Positions 48,900-60,200 of a DNA stretch of 64,000 nt are shown in pieces (within the stretch, counting starts at the first letter, position 1; each line of letters opens with the position of its first letter). Under the pieces are notes generated by a model. The model saw only the letters and a program-made list of their open reading frames with translations. It did not search any database and was not told the DNA's origin. Made by a program: the position numbers and the translations under genes. This DNA comes from Dama dama (Eukaryota; Chordata; Mammalia; Artiodactyla; Cervidae): NCBI RefSeq assembly GCF_033118175.1, contig NC_083697.1, positions 25,766,001 to 25,830,000 of the forward strand, in the 5' to 3' direction.

Positions 48900-49390
48900 T
48901 AACCTTCACATTCACTCTCCTAGCCTTTCTCCAACTTGTTGCCAAAGTGCAAATGTGATCTGTTACTTATTTGCTTAAAATACTTCCTGATTTTCATTGC
49001 TCTAGGAGAAAGACCAATTTTAACAACATGATCTGCAAGGTGCCTTATGATCTGGCCTCTGCATTCATTTCCAGGCTAGTATGCTATCTTTGCTCTCTGC
49101 ATTCTACTATACTGGCCTTCCTTCCTTTCTCTTGATTAGTCATGTGCCTCCCCAGTACACACCTCACATTTCTGCCTGAAATGTTTGTCCCTTCCACCAC
49201 CCTATACCACCTGTATTCTATTCTGTTGCCTAACTTTTATTAATTATTCAAATTTTACCTCAGCCATCACTTATTTCCTTAGTGGAAACCTTCCCTGTCC
49301 TCCTCAAATTGACAGGTCCTATCAAAGCATCATATACATCTCTTTCAGAGCAGTTTTTGTAGTTGTTAATTTATGCTTTTTAAAAAAGTG
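48900..49390 (+). repeat. L2 LINE remnant
   Basis: The L2 3' ORF and UTR order is visible: gctctaggagaaagaccaat, ttatgatctggcctctgc, gccttccttcctttctcttg, cctcagccatcacttatttc, aaccttccctgtcctcctc. Confidence 0.72.
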
Positions 49391-49677
49391 ACTGATATAA
49401 TACCTTTCTCTATAGACTCTATAGGAAGAGTCCTCTTTTTAATTGCATTCTTTTGTAGTAGAGCTTTAAAATAATCACAGTAGTAATGATAATAGTAATA
49501 ATGAATTGAAAGCCTTGAATGTTGTACAACCTATGTGATTGCCATTGATTTGCTGCATTCTGATCACTTTCACAATATTTCGTTTAATCAAGAAAATCTC
49601 ATTTACACCTTTGGCTAATCTTTTTCCTTTCTGTCAGAAGTTCAGGGGAAAAAAAGAAGTGAAACTAATGAATAACT

Positions 49678-49731
49678 AAAGTAGTAATTAATAAAAGTTA
49701 ATTAATAAAGTAGTAATTAATAGAAGTTTAT
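49678..49731 (+). repeat. Short AT-rich direct repeat
   Basis: aaagtagtaattaata occurs twice, spaced by gttaattaat-type sequence: a roughly 26-bp duplication. Confidence 0.85.
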
Positions 49732-50156
49732 TGTATACACACCAAAAGACAGTTTGCAAACCAGGAGCAGTTGAGCCAAAAAATGGAGTAAGGCTCAGAG
49801 GTATATTGTTAAAAAGCAGCAGTGACTATTTTTCAGTGACTGGTTACAATATTAGAATTTTCTTAAATGAAAGGGAAATGGTTAGTGAGCATCAAACATC
49901 AATTTAGGGAGACAGTTTAAGTTTCACTTACGATTTTCAGAGGCATAAACAAGAAGTGACCCAGGTCAAGTTAGCCTCGCTTGTCTTGCAAAACAAGCTA
50001 AATTAATCTTTGCTTGTATGACTAAACTGGTTTTGTCTGTTCAGGGGATTTTCAAGTCTTCTCTCCATTTCTGTTTGATTTTAATGGTACTCTGTTCTGA
50101 GAATTAATTCCCTGTGAGTTCTCTCACACATTCAAATCTGCACACAAATAAATGTT

Positions 50157-50177
50157 TCCCTTAACCTTTTTTCTCAG
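50157..50177 (+). promoter_or_regulatory. U12-type branch site and 3' splice site
   Basis: TCCCTTAAC is followed by a short T run and CTCAG. The close spacing of branch point to AG (13 nt) is diagnostic of U12-type introns. The U2 intron upstream (5590-34397) instead ends in a plain poly-T tract plus cag. Confidence 0.87.
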
Positions 50178-50337
50178 TTTTGTTCGGGGTCACATTTCAG
50201 GCAGCATCAACATCCCATTCAGCACTGCATTCACTGCTGAAGGGGAGCTTACGCAGGGACCTTGCACGGCCATGCTCCAAAGCTTCAAAGGGAAAGTCAT
50301 TGTCATCGTGGGGAATGTAGCAAAGCACACAGCAGAG
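50178..50337 (+). CDS. TBCK: TBCK internal coding exon (core of the rhodanese-like domain)
   Basis: This is the third TBCK exon in the window. The acceptor is ctcag at 50177; the donor is cagag|gtgagt at 50337/50338, a strong U2-type donor. It is 160 nt: one base finishing the split Asp codon, then 53 codons ending on a codon boundary. Residues FVRGHISGSINIPFS form the conserved rhodanese RGHIxGAxxIP-type motif. KVIVIVGNVAKHTAE is the strand and loop that carries the active-site cysteine in catalytic rhodaneses. Here that loop has no cysteine, so the domain should be non-catalytic, as I believe holds for TBCK generally. Reading past the donor reaches a stop after about 11 residues. The remaining C-terminal residues of TBCK were searched for downstream and not found, so the final exon(s) probably lie beyond 64000. 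Confidence 0.95.
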
Positions 50338-50922
50338 GTGAGTGTACGCAGAAATGTCGTGTGGACCTCATGATGAGTTATTTACCTGCCGACTGCAACA
50401 GGTTGTCTAAATGTCATTTCTTCAGGAGCTGGTTGCAAATCAAATGAGCTTTGAATCTGTCTATATTCTTACATCAAAAAGATTGTCTACCTTTTCCCCA
50501 TAAAAGAATTCAAGCTTGTTTTCCTCACTGTACAGCATTAGGATCAATGCTAAGCTTGGGAAACTTCAAATGATAGCCTACTATGTTTTGTTTTGGTTTT
50601 GATGTTTCGTTTTGGTTTTGATGTCTTGTTTTTTAACTGTTTTCTGAAATTACAAGAAGTAAATTCAGCTCCTTTCATTGGAGAAAAACAGTGGGACTTG
50701 ATTGGTGGTTCTGAAAGCTGATCATGATGGAATTTGTTGGATTTGTGGGTTTTGTTTCTTACAGGCTCAAAGCTTTATGGTAATAGAGAATTTGGGAAGG
50801 AGATCAACTTGCAGCAATTGAGTATATGAAACAGTAAAATGGCTTTGCTCTCTTCTGGCTGTGTTCTTAAAATTTTTGAAACATGAAACAGAGTAGTTTC
50901 TGGATGTCAAAAACTTCACCTT

Positions 50923-51003
50923 TATTTTTTTTAATTTATTTATTTTTAATTGAAGGATACGTGCTTTACAGTATCGTGTTGGTTTCTACCAAACATCAGC
51001 CTT
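50923..51003 (-). mobile_element. Ruminant L1 3' UTR fragment
   Basis: A T-rich tail, then tttaattgaaggatacgtgc, tttacagtatcgtgttgg, and tctaccaaacatcagc. Confidence 0.75.
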
Positions 51004-51882
51004 TATTTTTCATAAAAGACAAGTTAGAGGCTACATGGACTATGAGAGCCAAATGTACTTATTTAGAAATCCCTCAGTCAAACATTAAAATGTACATTTT
51101 GAATATGTATAAGTTATTGTATGTCGATCAGAGCTCTATAAAGCTGTTTTTAAAATGACATATCTAGATGGAGGCAGCATTGAACCAGGACAGGCCCTTT
51201 TTCTAAAAGTACAGAAGAATCTGCTCCTGAAAAAGTAGCAGAAATAGTTTGCTCCCTGAAGATAGCTTATGTAAATAAACTGAATAATCCAGAAAGGACA
51301 TCTATGGAAATGTAGTCAAGTGAGAACTTTAAGACTGTTGTCATAGGCTGTTTTAAGCATCTAATAATCTTGTTTCAGAAGTATTGGCTTTTGACACTAA
51401 ATTAAAGTCATCCTTGGTGTAAAAAAAAAAAAAAAAAGCTTAATTGACCAAACTAAAGAAATGTCTGGGTGGATAATAGCTATATAAGTCTTAAATTACT
51501 CATCTCTCTTTTATGTCACTGTATCTAGTACCTGATAGGGAATCTAAATATACCTATTTCAGAGAAAGTCAGTGTAATAAATGGCTATATGTGCAATTTT
51601 AATAAGTAACTGAGAACATTTTAGAACTGAAGCCTTGGTATCTCAATTATTTTTATGTAAATTGGCTTTTATTATTATTACTACTACTACTACCCAATAT
51701 TGCTGCTGCTACATTAATCCATATTGCCATATCACTCCAATTAAAAATATCCATTTTCCATTACAGTGCATATCAATACATTCAACTCACAGAAATAGTA
51801 TTCAGAATTACATATTTCTGGGTTGCACATAATACACAGCCTTAGGAAGAATTGTTTTTTATTACTCCAAATGAGCTGGACT

Positions 51883-52010
51883 TTTAAAAATAATTTTATA
51901 TTTTGGCTGCACCATGAGGCATGCAGAATCTTAGTTCCCTGACCAGGGGTATAACTCACATCCCCTACAGTGAAAGCAGAGTCTTAACCACTGGATTGCC
52001 AAGGAAACTT
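51883..52010 (-). mobile_element. CHR-type tRNA-Glu SINE, truncated
   Basis: attttggctgcaccatgagg, gaatcttagttccctgacca, gtcttaaccactggattgcc, aaggaaact. Confidence 0.82.
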
Positions 52011-52034
52011 TCAGGAAGAAATGTTCACAGTGAT

Positions 52035-52265
52035 AATCATCCCAATTACTGACTGGTGATTGTGTGCTTGGCACTGTGACAAGTCCTTTTATATGTTATC
52101 TCTTCTTATTCTTCATAACAGTTCTATGAGGGAGGCATTATTTACACATTTTATGTACAAGGAAAACTTAGATTTGCAGTTTATCTAATTTGCTTGTGTT
52201 CAAGCCAGGACTAAAACATGGGTCTATATAACTGTAAGGCCATACTCTTAAGTTAGTGAGCAAGT
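52035..52265 (-). repeat. MIR SINE, antisense
   Basis: gtgcttggcactgtgacaag, cttcataacagttctatgag, gtgttcaagccaggactaaa. Confidence 0.78.
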
Positions 52266-52934
52266 AAGTCTTTTGAGTCTGAATGCTGCCATTTGCCCTG
52301 TTTTTTCAAAGTAGACTTGTTCTAATTTTTTATGGATCACAATAGTTCCTCCCAATTATGCTCTAAGTGCTAACAAGCTTAAGGCTCTACTTTCAGAAAG
52401 CATTAACCATTTGAAAGATGGTATCAAGTGGACCTGTATAACTGAATCTTCTTAAATGTGTCAAATGCCTCCAAACATCCCACTCATTGTATTAATCTCT
52501 AGACTTATGTTTATTCTAAGTTTACGTTATCATAAAGGTCAAAACATATATACCAATAAGTGGGTAACTCATTTCTTTCATTAAATAATAAACTATAGAT
52601 CATATGTCATGTTGTGAAATGTGTGTATCACAATGTGAATAAATTTAAAAGTTCAACAAATGAAGGAAATCTGGAAGCAAGACTATTTAGATGAAGTAAT
52701 AAGAATATATGATTATAATGGTATAAAGCGCCATCACATTCCTAACAAATTAGCCAGTGTCTTCCTTATCAGAAACCAGATGCTATCATAGTAGTTCCTT
52801 CTTCCTCAGACTCTACATGATTATTCATACTTGCAGATAAGTGACTGAACAGATTGTAGGCTTAGCTATTAATGCTTCAATCCAATGTCAGAAAGTAATT
52901 TTTGAGGAACAGTTTTAAATATTTGTATAGAGAT

Positions 52935-53265
52935 GTGTCAACTAAAAAAATGCACAATCTAAAATTTGAGAATCATGTTTTATTCAGCAGACTTAGTGAG
53001 AACTTAAGCTGGAGATACAGCCTCTCAGCTCTTAGGGAATGTTCCAAAGAGGGAAGGGAGGAGCCAGGATATAGAGTTTTTGCTAAGGGGGAGAAAAAAT
53101 ATAGTCAAACATCAAAAGATTACTGCTGATCACAAAAACAGACATCTCAGTGGTACTAATGATTTTAGTACCTTTCTATGTGTGGCAAGATGCAAGAGTC
53201 TGGACTTACTGAAATTATTCCTTTGATATGCATCTTAACTATCTAGGTCCAGTATCCTGCTTTTC
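52935..53265 (-). mobile_element. LTR-like sequence, antisense (probable old solo LTR)
   Basis: The + strand starts tgcacaatctaaaatttgag, then gttttattcagcagacttag, which on the minus strand gives an AATAAA poly(A) signal. gccaggatatagagtttttg could be a TATA region. Further on: atcaaaagattactgctga, gtggcaagatgcaagagtc and tatgcatcttaactatctag. The layout matches a common ruminant LTR as I remember it; subfamily and exact ends are not fixed. Confidence 0.5.
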
Positions 53266-53579
53266 TCCATCTGTAATTCCCTTCACCATACACCATCAGT
53301 GGTTGATGGTTTTATGGCTGCAACATCCTTTGTTTATTGAAATGGCTAATAACATTCTTTTGTCCACAGATGTACTTTTAATAATTTTTCTCATCTTGGA
53401 GCTAAAGAGAACTTTTGATATTCTTTTGCTTGTATTGTTCCATCATCTTTTTGTCTGCTGTATAGATCTGTATGACTTTACTAATGCTTCCTCTCCCCTC
53501 ACCCTCCTCTTAAGTTGGAGGCATCTCAACTTAAAGCATATTTGCTAGAATTCTGCTATGTATCCATGGTACTAGATAT

Positions 53580-53925
53580 CTTTTACTTACCCTACCTCCC
53601 ATTGTAGATCCATTCTCCACACTTCTTCACCCTGCTCTCTGCACCTGGCTTCCAGTTATTGAGCTAATGGGGACCTCTGACAAGTTTTGGGAGGGAGGGA
53701 GGGAGGTCAGGATATTTATCCCCCTGGTTTCTCCCCTCAAGGTTGTCTCAGTTTTACAGTGTTCCTCTACTAAAGGTTAACGCTTCTTTACAATAAACCT
53801 TCTCTATACTCACTTTCCAGCACCTGGTCCCATTAGCTTTAGGGGTGGCAACAGCTCTGCTTTTTGGTAGTTGCGGGGTTACTACATCATCCTATATGGT
53901 TCTCTTACATTCCATAATGTTGTAA
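53580..53925 (+). repeat. Ancient mammalian interspersed repeat (family not assigned)
   Basis: accctgctctctgcacctgg, the (GGGA)n tract at 53689-53706, gatatttatccccctggtt, ctactaaaggttaacgctt, ttaggggtggcaacagctc. I recognise this as a recurrent mammalian repeat module but cannot name it with confidence. Confidence 0.45.
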
Positions 53926-54039
53926 TTAATCTTACTGTAAGTTAAAATCCCTCAATTTATGCTGAGGACTTGTTGGAACCCTGACTGTTAGAAGGATGCT
54001 ATTTAAATGTATGATTTTTTAGTCAGACTATATTAGCTG

Positions 54040-54215
54040 CTCTGTTCTGTTTCTTACTAGCTGTTAAACTGTGCAAATGGTTTAACCTCCGTGAGTCACC
54101 ATTGATTCCTTTATAAGAGGGGGAAAATACCTACCTCATGGCATTGTTGAAAAGATTGCAGATTAGGCAATAAGGGGTTCAGTATACAGCCTGATAATAG
54201 TAAGCACTCGATTAA
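54040..54215 (+). repeat. MIR-like SINE
   Basis: ctgttaaactgtgcaaatgg, atacctacctcatggcattg, ttgaaaagattgcagatt, atagtaagcactcgatta. Confidence 0.7.
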
Positions 54216-54384
54216 TTTCAGCTATTAATTTTATTTTCCACTAGTGTATAATTTGCATATATGTGAATTTGATAAGTACTATTTTATATATGATGATAGT
54301 ATAAAAGTTCTAGAGTTTGTGAGTAACATCAGCAAAATGGCAGAGTGAGCAGTGCTCATCTCCCACTCTTCCGCAGAAACATTG

Positions 54385-54925
54385 AAAGAAGGTAGATTCT
54401 ATACTTTTTTGAATAGAAATGGCAAGAACAGGCATCCTTGTCTTCTTCCTGACCTTAGGGAAACAGCTTTTGGTCTTTCACCATTGAATATGATGTTAGT
54501 TGGATTTTTTTCATACATAGCTTTTGTCACATTAAGGAAATTCTCTTCTATTTCAGTTTATTGAGTATTTTATCATTGAATGGTGTTGAATTTTATTAAA
54601 TGCCTTTTCTGCATCAGTGGAGATAATTGTAATTATGATTTTTCCCTTTCTTCTATGAATGTGGTATGTTGATTGATATCCATAGATTTAACTATCCTTG
54701 CATTCCTAGTGCAAATTCCATTTAGTCATGGTACATAATCCTTTCAGTAGCCTCCTGAATTCAGTTTGCTAGTATTTTGTTGAAGTTTTTACATCAGTAG
54801 TCGTCAAGGGTTTTTGTCTGTAGTTTTCTTTTCTTGCAATGTTCTTGTTTGACTTTGACAGGAGAATGATGCTGATTTGTAGCATGAGTTAAGAAGGGTT
54901 CTCTCCTGTTCAGTTTGTTGGACGG
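54385..54925 (-). mobile_element. L1 ORF2 fragment, antisense
   Basis: gaacaggcatccttgtcttc, accattgaatatgatgttag, tgccttttctgcatcagtgg, tttgctagtattttgttgaa, gtctgtagttttcttttctt: the antisense of the L1 reverse transcriptase region, with frames broken. Confidence 0.87.
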
Positions 54926-55416
54926 GTGTGAGAAGGATTTGTGTTAATTCTCACCAGAGCAATTAGGCAAGAAAAAGAAATAAAAGGTATGAAAAATGAA
55001 CATACGTTAGTTTCCTAGGCCATTAAAAATAATACAAACTGGGTGGCTTTCTACAATATAGTTCTAGATGCTAGAAGTCTGAAATCAAGGTGTCAGCCGT
55101 GTTCCCTCTGAGGCTGTGGGTTGAATCTTTCTTCATCTTATCCTGTTTCTTATCCTGTGGCCAACAATCCTTGCCACCCACAAAATGGGAGAAAGTATTT
55201 GTAAATTATGTATCTATAAAAGATTATTATTGGAACACAAAATCAACACACAAACATTATTTTTATTTCTGTTCACTAACAACTCCTACAACTCAACAAA
55301 AGAAAGGCAATCAAATTTTTAAATGCACAAATTTTGGGACATTTTAGACATTTCTCTGGAGAAGATATACAAATGGCCATAAGCACATGAAAAGATACCT
55401 GACACCATTTGTCACT

Positions 55417-55568
55417 GAGTTCAGTTCAGTTGCTTAGTCGTGTCTGACTCTTTGCGACCCCATGAACCGCAGCACACCAGGCCTCCCTGTCCATCACCAA
55501 CTCCTGGAGTTCACCCAAACCCATGTCCAGTGAGTTGGTGATACCATCCAACCATCTCATCCTCCGTG
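55417..55568 (-). mobile_element. BovB LINE 3' fragment inserted in L1
   Basis: ttcagttcagttgcttagtc to ccaaccatctcatcctcc. The L1 resumes at tagggaaattcaaatcaaag. The part of the minus frame near 55430-55570 is BovB fused to antisense L1. Confidence 0.9.
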
Positions 55569-55979
55569 TAGGGAAATTCAAATCAAAGACACAGTGAAAT
55601 ACCACTTTGCACCCAAATGTTGGCAAGAACTTGGAGAAATTGGAACCCAGGTGCAAGGCTTGGGGGGGCGGGGGGAATGTAAAGTAATGTAGCTTATGTA
55701 GAAAACAGTTTAATAGTTTGGCAGTTCCTTCAAAATGTGAACATAGAATTACCATATAATAAGCAATTCCACTCTTAGGTAAATACCCAAAAGAACTGAA
55801 AACATGGACTTAAACAGGATATTTGTATGCCAGTTTTCATAGCATTATTTATGATGTCCAAAAGTAGAAACAACCCAAATATCCCTCAAGACATGAATGA
55901 ATAAACAAAGTGTGGTATATACATATAATGTACTTTGGAATGAAGTTCTGATACACACTACAACATGAATGAGCCTTCA

Positions 55980-56609
55980 GTTCAGTTCAGTCACTCAGTC
56001 GTGTCCAACTCTTTGCAACCCCATGGACTTCAGCACACCAGGCTTCCCTGTCCATCACCAACTCCTGGAGTTTACTCATACTTATATCCATCACATCGAT
56101 GATGCTATCCAACCATCTCAATCTCTGTCATCTTCTTCTCTTCCCACCTTCAATCTTTCCCAGCATCAGGGTCTTTTCCAATGTGTCAACTCTTCACATG
56201 AGGTGGCCAAAGTATTGGGGTTTTAGCTTCAGCACCAGTCCTTCCAATGAATATTCAGGACTGATTTCCTTTAGGATTGACAGGTTGGATCTCCTTGCAG
56301 TCCAAGGGACTCTCAAGGGTCTTCAACACCACAATTCAAAAGCATCAATTCTTTGGTGCTCAACTTTGTTTATAGTCCAACTCTCACATCCATACATGAC
56401 TACTGGAAAAACCATAGCTTTGACTGGACGGACCTTTGTTGGCAAAGTAATGTCTCCGCTTTTTAATACGCTGTCTAGGTTGGTCATAGCTTTTCTTCCA
56501 AGGAGTAAGCATCTTTTATTTTCATGGCTGCAGTTACCATCTGCAGTGATTTTGGAGCCCCCCAAAATAAAGTCTCTCATTGTTTCCATTGTTTCCCCAT
56601 CTATTTGCC
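55980..56609 (-). mobile_element. BovB LINE 3' fragment inserted in L1
   Basis: 630 bp of BovB 3' region from (GTTCA)n to tttccccatctatttgcc. An exact 11-bp target-site duplication atgagccttca lies at 55969-55979 and 56610-56620. This copy keeps ctctcacatcc and ttcttccaaggag, sites where the 32-kb and 38-kb copies share deletions, so it is a useful internal control. Confidence 0.95.
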
Positions 56610-56832
56610 ATGAGCCTTCAAAAACAGTATAAATAAGACAAACACATAAAAGACAAATATATTATGATATATATTATGATTCCCCTTACATAAAATATCT
56701 AAAATAGGCAAATTCATAGATTCAGAAAGTAAATTTGTACTACAAGGGGGCTAAGGACTGAGAGAATGGGATTTTTTATTGCTTAATGGGTACAGAGTTT
56801 CCCATTAATGATTTAAAAAAAAAAAATGGAAA

Positions 56833-57298
56833 TGACCAGTGGTCACGTTACTGGGTCCACGCTTGCTCTGCTCACTGCACGCGAGACCAGTGAATCCGAG
56901 AGATGAGGTGTTAAGGCAAGGAATATGACTTTATTCAGAAAGCCAGCTGACCAAGTAGATGGCAGACTAATGTCTCAAAAAGACCATCTTGTTGGGGTCT
57001 GGATGCCAGGTTCTTTTATGGATAAGAAATGGGAGGAGGTGAGGAAGCAAAGTAAAAAGGCCATTTAATCTTCTAAGTATCTCCTAAAATGGCAAGCCTC
57101 AGGCAGGGGGACATGTTAATTTCTTCCTTCCTGCCATCTACAGGTGCACAGGGTTCTGAACAAAGGCACTTCAGCTTAACAGTCAGGCAGAGGGGCAGGA
57201 TTCTCTGAGGCAGGCCATTTTGTGTGTTTATAATAACAAAAGCTGCCAAAGACAGAGATCTAGCATGGAATAGTCAAAATAGACTCTTCCCTATTACA
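56833..57298 (-). mobile_element. Solo LTR of an endogenous retrovirus, antisense, inserted in L1
   Basis: A 466-bp unit, TG at its minus-strand start (57298) and CA at its end (56833). Minus-strand promoter layout is intact in outline: a TATA-like cataaaagaa (57011-57020) and AATAAA (56930-56935) about 80 nt later. It sits cleanly between two collinear L1 segments. No internal viral genes are present, so this is a recombined solo LTR. No obvious flanking duplication was seen; subfamily not assigned. Confidence 0.75.
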
Positions 57299-60200
57299 GT
57301 TATAGTTATACAGCATTGTGAATATACTTAATACCACTGAATTGTACGCCTAAAATGATTAAGATGGAAAATTTTATGTTATAAATTTTTTATGTTGCTT
57401 TTAAGTTCTAGAGTTTGTTATCTTCAGGATACCCCCACTGTCCCCAGTTCATATGAGCCCTACAATTTTTGGTCATACAGTAGTGAGGATCTTTCATAAA
57501 AGCTGTTCTGATCAGGTCTAATATTTTTCCTCTGTGTGTATCAAAACCAAAACAGCGATTTCTAAACAAGCAGCAGCTTTTCTTCTAAGCTGAAATCAAT
57601 GCACTGCAACTGGCACAGTCCTGTTTTGAAAAGATTAAGAAAGCCATAGTTGAATACTGGGAAAAGAAAGCAGAGGTACCAATTCTAGTTAGTATGGTTA
57701 CAAATTATCTTTGCAGATGTTTATGATTTTATATCAAACACAAAATGTTTATGATTTGGACTTGGGAACTTTCTGTTTGCAAAACAGTAGGCACTGATTA
57801 TAATTTTTCTAGTTTTACATCTGCTGTTAAAACCTAGTAATAAAGTTAGACTGAAAATTCATCAAATGAAATCAAGTATAGTTCAGTAAAAGAAAAATCT
57901 CTCAATAGTGGATTTACAACTAGCAAAATATCATTGAACAATTGCAAGAGAGAATAAATGAACCACTTATCTAGAATATGACAGTATTAAATCACTCATT
58001 TGACATAGCAGTTAGGACTAGGGTATTTTTTGTAATACAGGTATGAAGGAAGTACTCTGCAGTGACCAGATGTATTGAATGTATTGTCTAAAATCACATA
58101 GAAGACAGAACAGATCTGAGAAATATCACTTATTCATGTACCTGGGAAACTATAACCAAAAGATATATGATTCCATTTTAATTATGTATTCATGAACTAT
58201 TTCCTGTAATTACAACTGATTAGCAACTTTTTGCTATGAGATAGCTTCTTTACAATTACCACTTCATAAGGCTTTTGTTTTTGACCTTGCTCCCACATTA
58301 AATACATCAAAAAACTTTTAGAATCTGACATTTCTTATCTGGATAAAACATTACTCTTCACCCCCGCCCCCCTCAGAATAGGACAAAAAAGGAGGACTAC
58401 AAAGATCTTAGCTTAATTAGTATTCTATGTAGAGGTGTCTTCATACTAGAATTAAGTCCTACTAAATCTCACTTGTCAGTAATGTTTAATTCACCTTAAC
58501 CTTCAGGTTAAATAAAGCAGTGAACCATGATAGAATCAAGCATTTCCAGATATTTTGTGAACAAAGTTGTCAGCATCAAGGAAATTCAGATAGTCTCCAG
58601 TGAGTGGAATCCCTAGTCTCTGAAATGTATACTGCTGTTCAAGGGTGGATCAGATTTTGTGCTGATCCTTGCTGCTGTATAGTCAGCAAGCATTTGACAA
58701 GCGAAGCATTAACAGGCTGCCTCTGTTGCTGGGGTTTATGGGAGTACGAAGACCGCTGTATGAAAAGAAGGGTAAAGTCAATTCAAGCTTTGTGTCGCAT
58801 TTAAATGAAAAACATGGCAAGGTCTCACTCTTGTCTTCTTGCAGAAATAATCATGTCTTTGAAACTCACATGAGAAATTGCATCTTCGATTGTTAAACTA
58901 GAATTAGATTCCCTGGGCATACAAGGAAACATCCTGAATTAATCTCAGAGAGCAAGTATATAAATCTGAGAATTAAGGCAATAGCTTTTCAAATCAATAG
59001 GGAGAGGCAGAGATAGTCTACCATCCATATCCTAGATTAAATGAACTCAGGAAAGTTCATTGTTATATCCTAGAGTGGATTACTCAATTTTAACAGAAAT
59101 TTTTATTTTAAGCACTAATCAAATATTATCCATGGGCAAATGTATGATTTGTTTTGATTCTCTTAGCAACTATTACTCACACTGTCCTACCCCCAGCCTA
59201 AGGTCAAAGTCTTATACATCTTCGCTTGACAAAACATCATGGTGAATCCACTTCTTTCCTAGAAGTACATAATAATGTTTAGCAAGAATGATGACAACAC
59301 AGCAACGTGCTTTAAAGCATTACTGGGTCTCCTTTTTTCCTTTGTGGGAAAATAATGCAGTGGGATCCAACTGGAGCTAGTGATAAGTCTCAGACAGGAA
59401 AATAGCCAACAACATTGACCAGAGCAAAATGACACTCCAGTCAGTGTTAACTTTCAGTGAGTCCTTTCAGCAGTACATCATATTACTATGTTAGTCATGT
59501 TTCATGAAACACATGAAACTCTAAAAATACTCTCTATCTAGATTATACTTAGTGGTTATAAGACCACAAAGATTTCATGACTGCTAGTGTACCACATCAA
59601 AAAGTTATCTAAGAAAGAAATTGAAGGAATCTTTGCATTTCACTTTGACTTGTCAACAACCCTTTGGATATCCTCTTGGCATGAAATCAGTGCTTTTCTT
59701 TTGTCATCAGAAGAAATATTCATCTGAGAACATAAGAGCCATCTTCAGTAATAAGCCATGTGTGTTATTATTCTTTTCTTTAAAACCAAAACAAAATAGC
59801 AAAACATAAACACTTCTGAATAGCATTTGATTCAGAAGCCTAGACAAGAGATGATTTTTGTGGCAATTCTATGACTAAACATTGTGTGTAGCTGTTTTCT
59901 ATCCTTGAAATGTAAGGATTAAATTTAAAATATGGCATTTGTTTTCAAGTGAAAATAAGCAGATTTATAATAAGCAAGGCATACTGGTGCAACTATTTTT
60001 AAAAATAAGGTGATTCTCCAATTGTGTTCATTTACAGTGCCCTGGAGGGCAAGGTTATTTGACCTTTCAATGTCGGGTTGGAAGTTAATTTATATTGCAG
60101 TAATTGGAGGCTCCTGCCCTCCAGTCCCACGCCATTACTTTTTGGATCCCTTAACCAAGCTAAACCAAGGTTTGTGATACTGAGATAATCACTAGTAGCC

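Larger units (their letters stand above)
34574..50177 (+). other. TBCK: U12-type (minor spliceosome) intron of TBCK
   Basis: The intron starts with GTATCCTTT at 34574-34582, a complete match to the U12-type 5' splice site. It ends with TCCCTTAAC at 50157-50165, which matches 8 of 9 positions of the U12 branch-site consensus. The branch adenosine (likely 50164) lies 13 nt before the AG at 50176-50177, inside the short distance typical of this class; there is no long polypyrimidine tract. Length is 15,604 nt. The phase fits: GA at the end of the upstream exon plus T at the start of the downstream exon. Contents: a near-full-length BovB, SINEs at about 39.9, 40.7, 41.6, 43.1, 44.4 and 46.2 kb, MIR at 39.6 kb, BovB at 46.3 kb and L2 at 48.9 kb. 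Between these the sequence is unique-looking. Confidence 0.88.
55175..57410 (+). mobile_element. L1M-type LINE 3' portion, split by two BovB and one LTR
   Basis: Segments 55175-55416, 55569-55979, 56610-56832 and 57299-57410 are collinear with an old L1 3' end: tctctggagaagatatac, aaatggccataagcacatg, then agggaaattcaaatcaaag, later caaagtgtggtatatacat, then ggcaaattcatagattcag, and finally cattgtgaatatacttaat plus ccactgaattgtacgcc. Confidence 0.85.

Noticed and set aside
56099..56632. 177-residue plus-strand open frame
   Set aside because: It is the antisense of the BovB fragment at 55980-56609 plus a little flanking L1.
58604..58896. Cysteine-rich 66- and 75-residue overlapping frames, considered as a terminal TBCK exon
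   Set aside because: No rhodanese C-terminal sequence, no acceptor in the right phase, and no similarity to the expected residues after HTAE.
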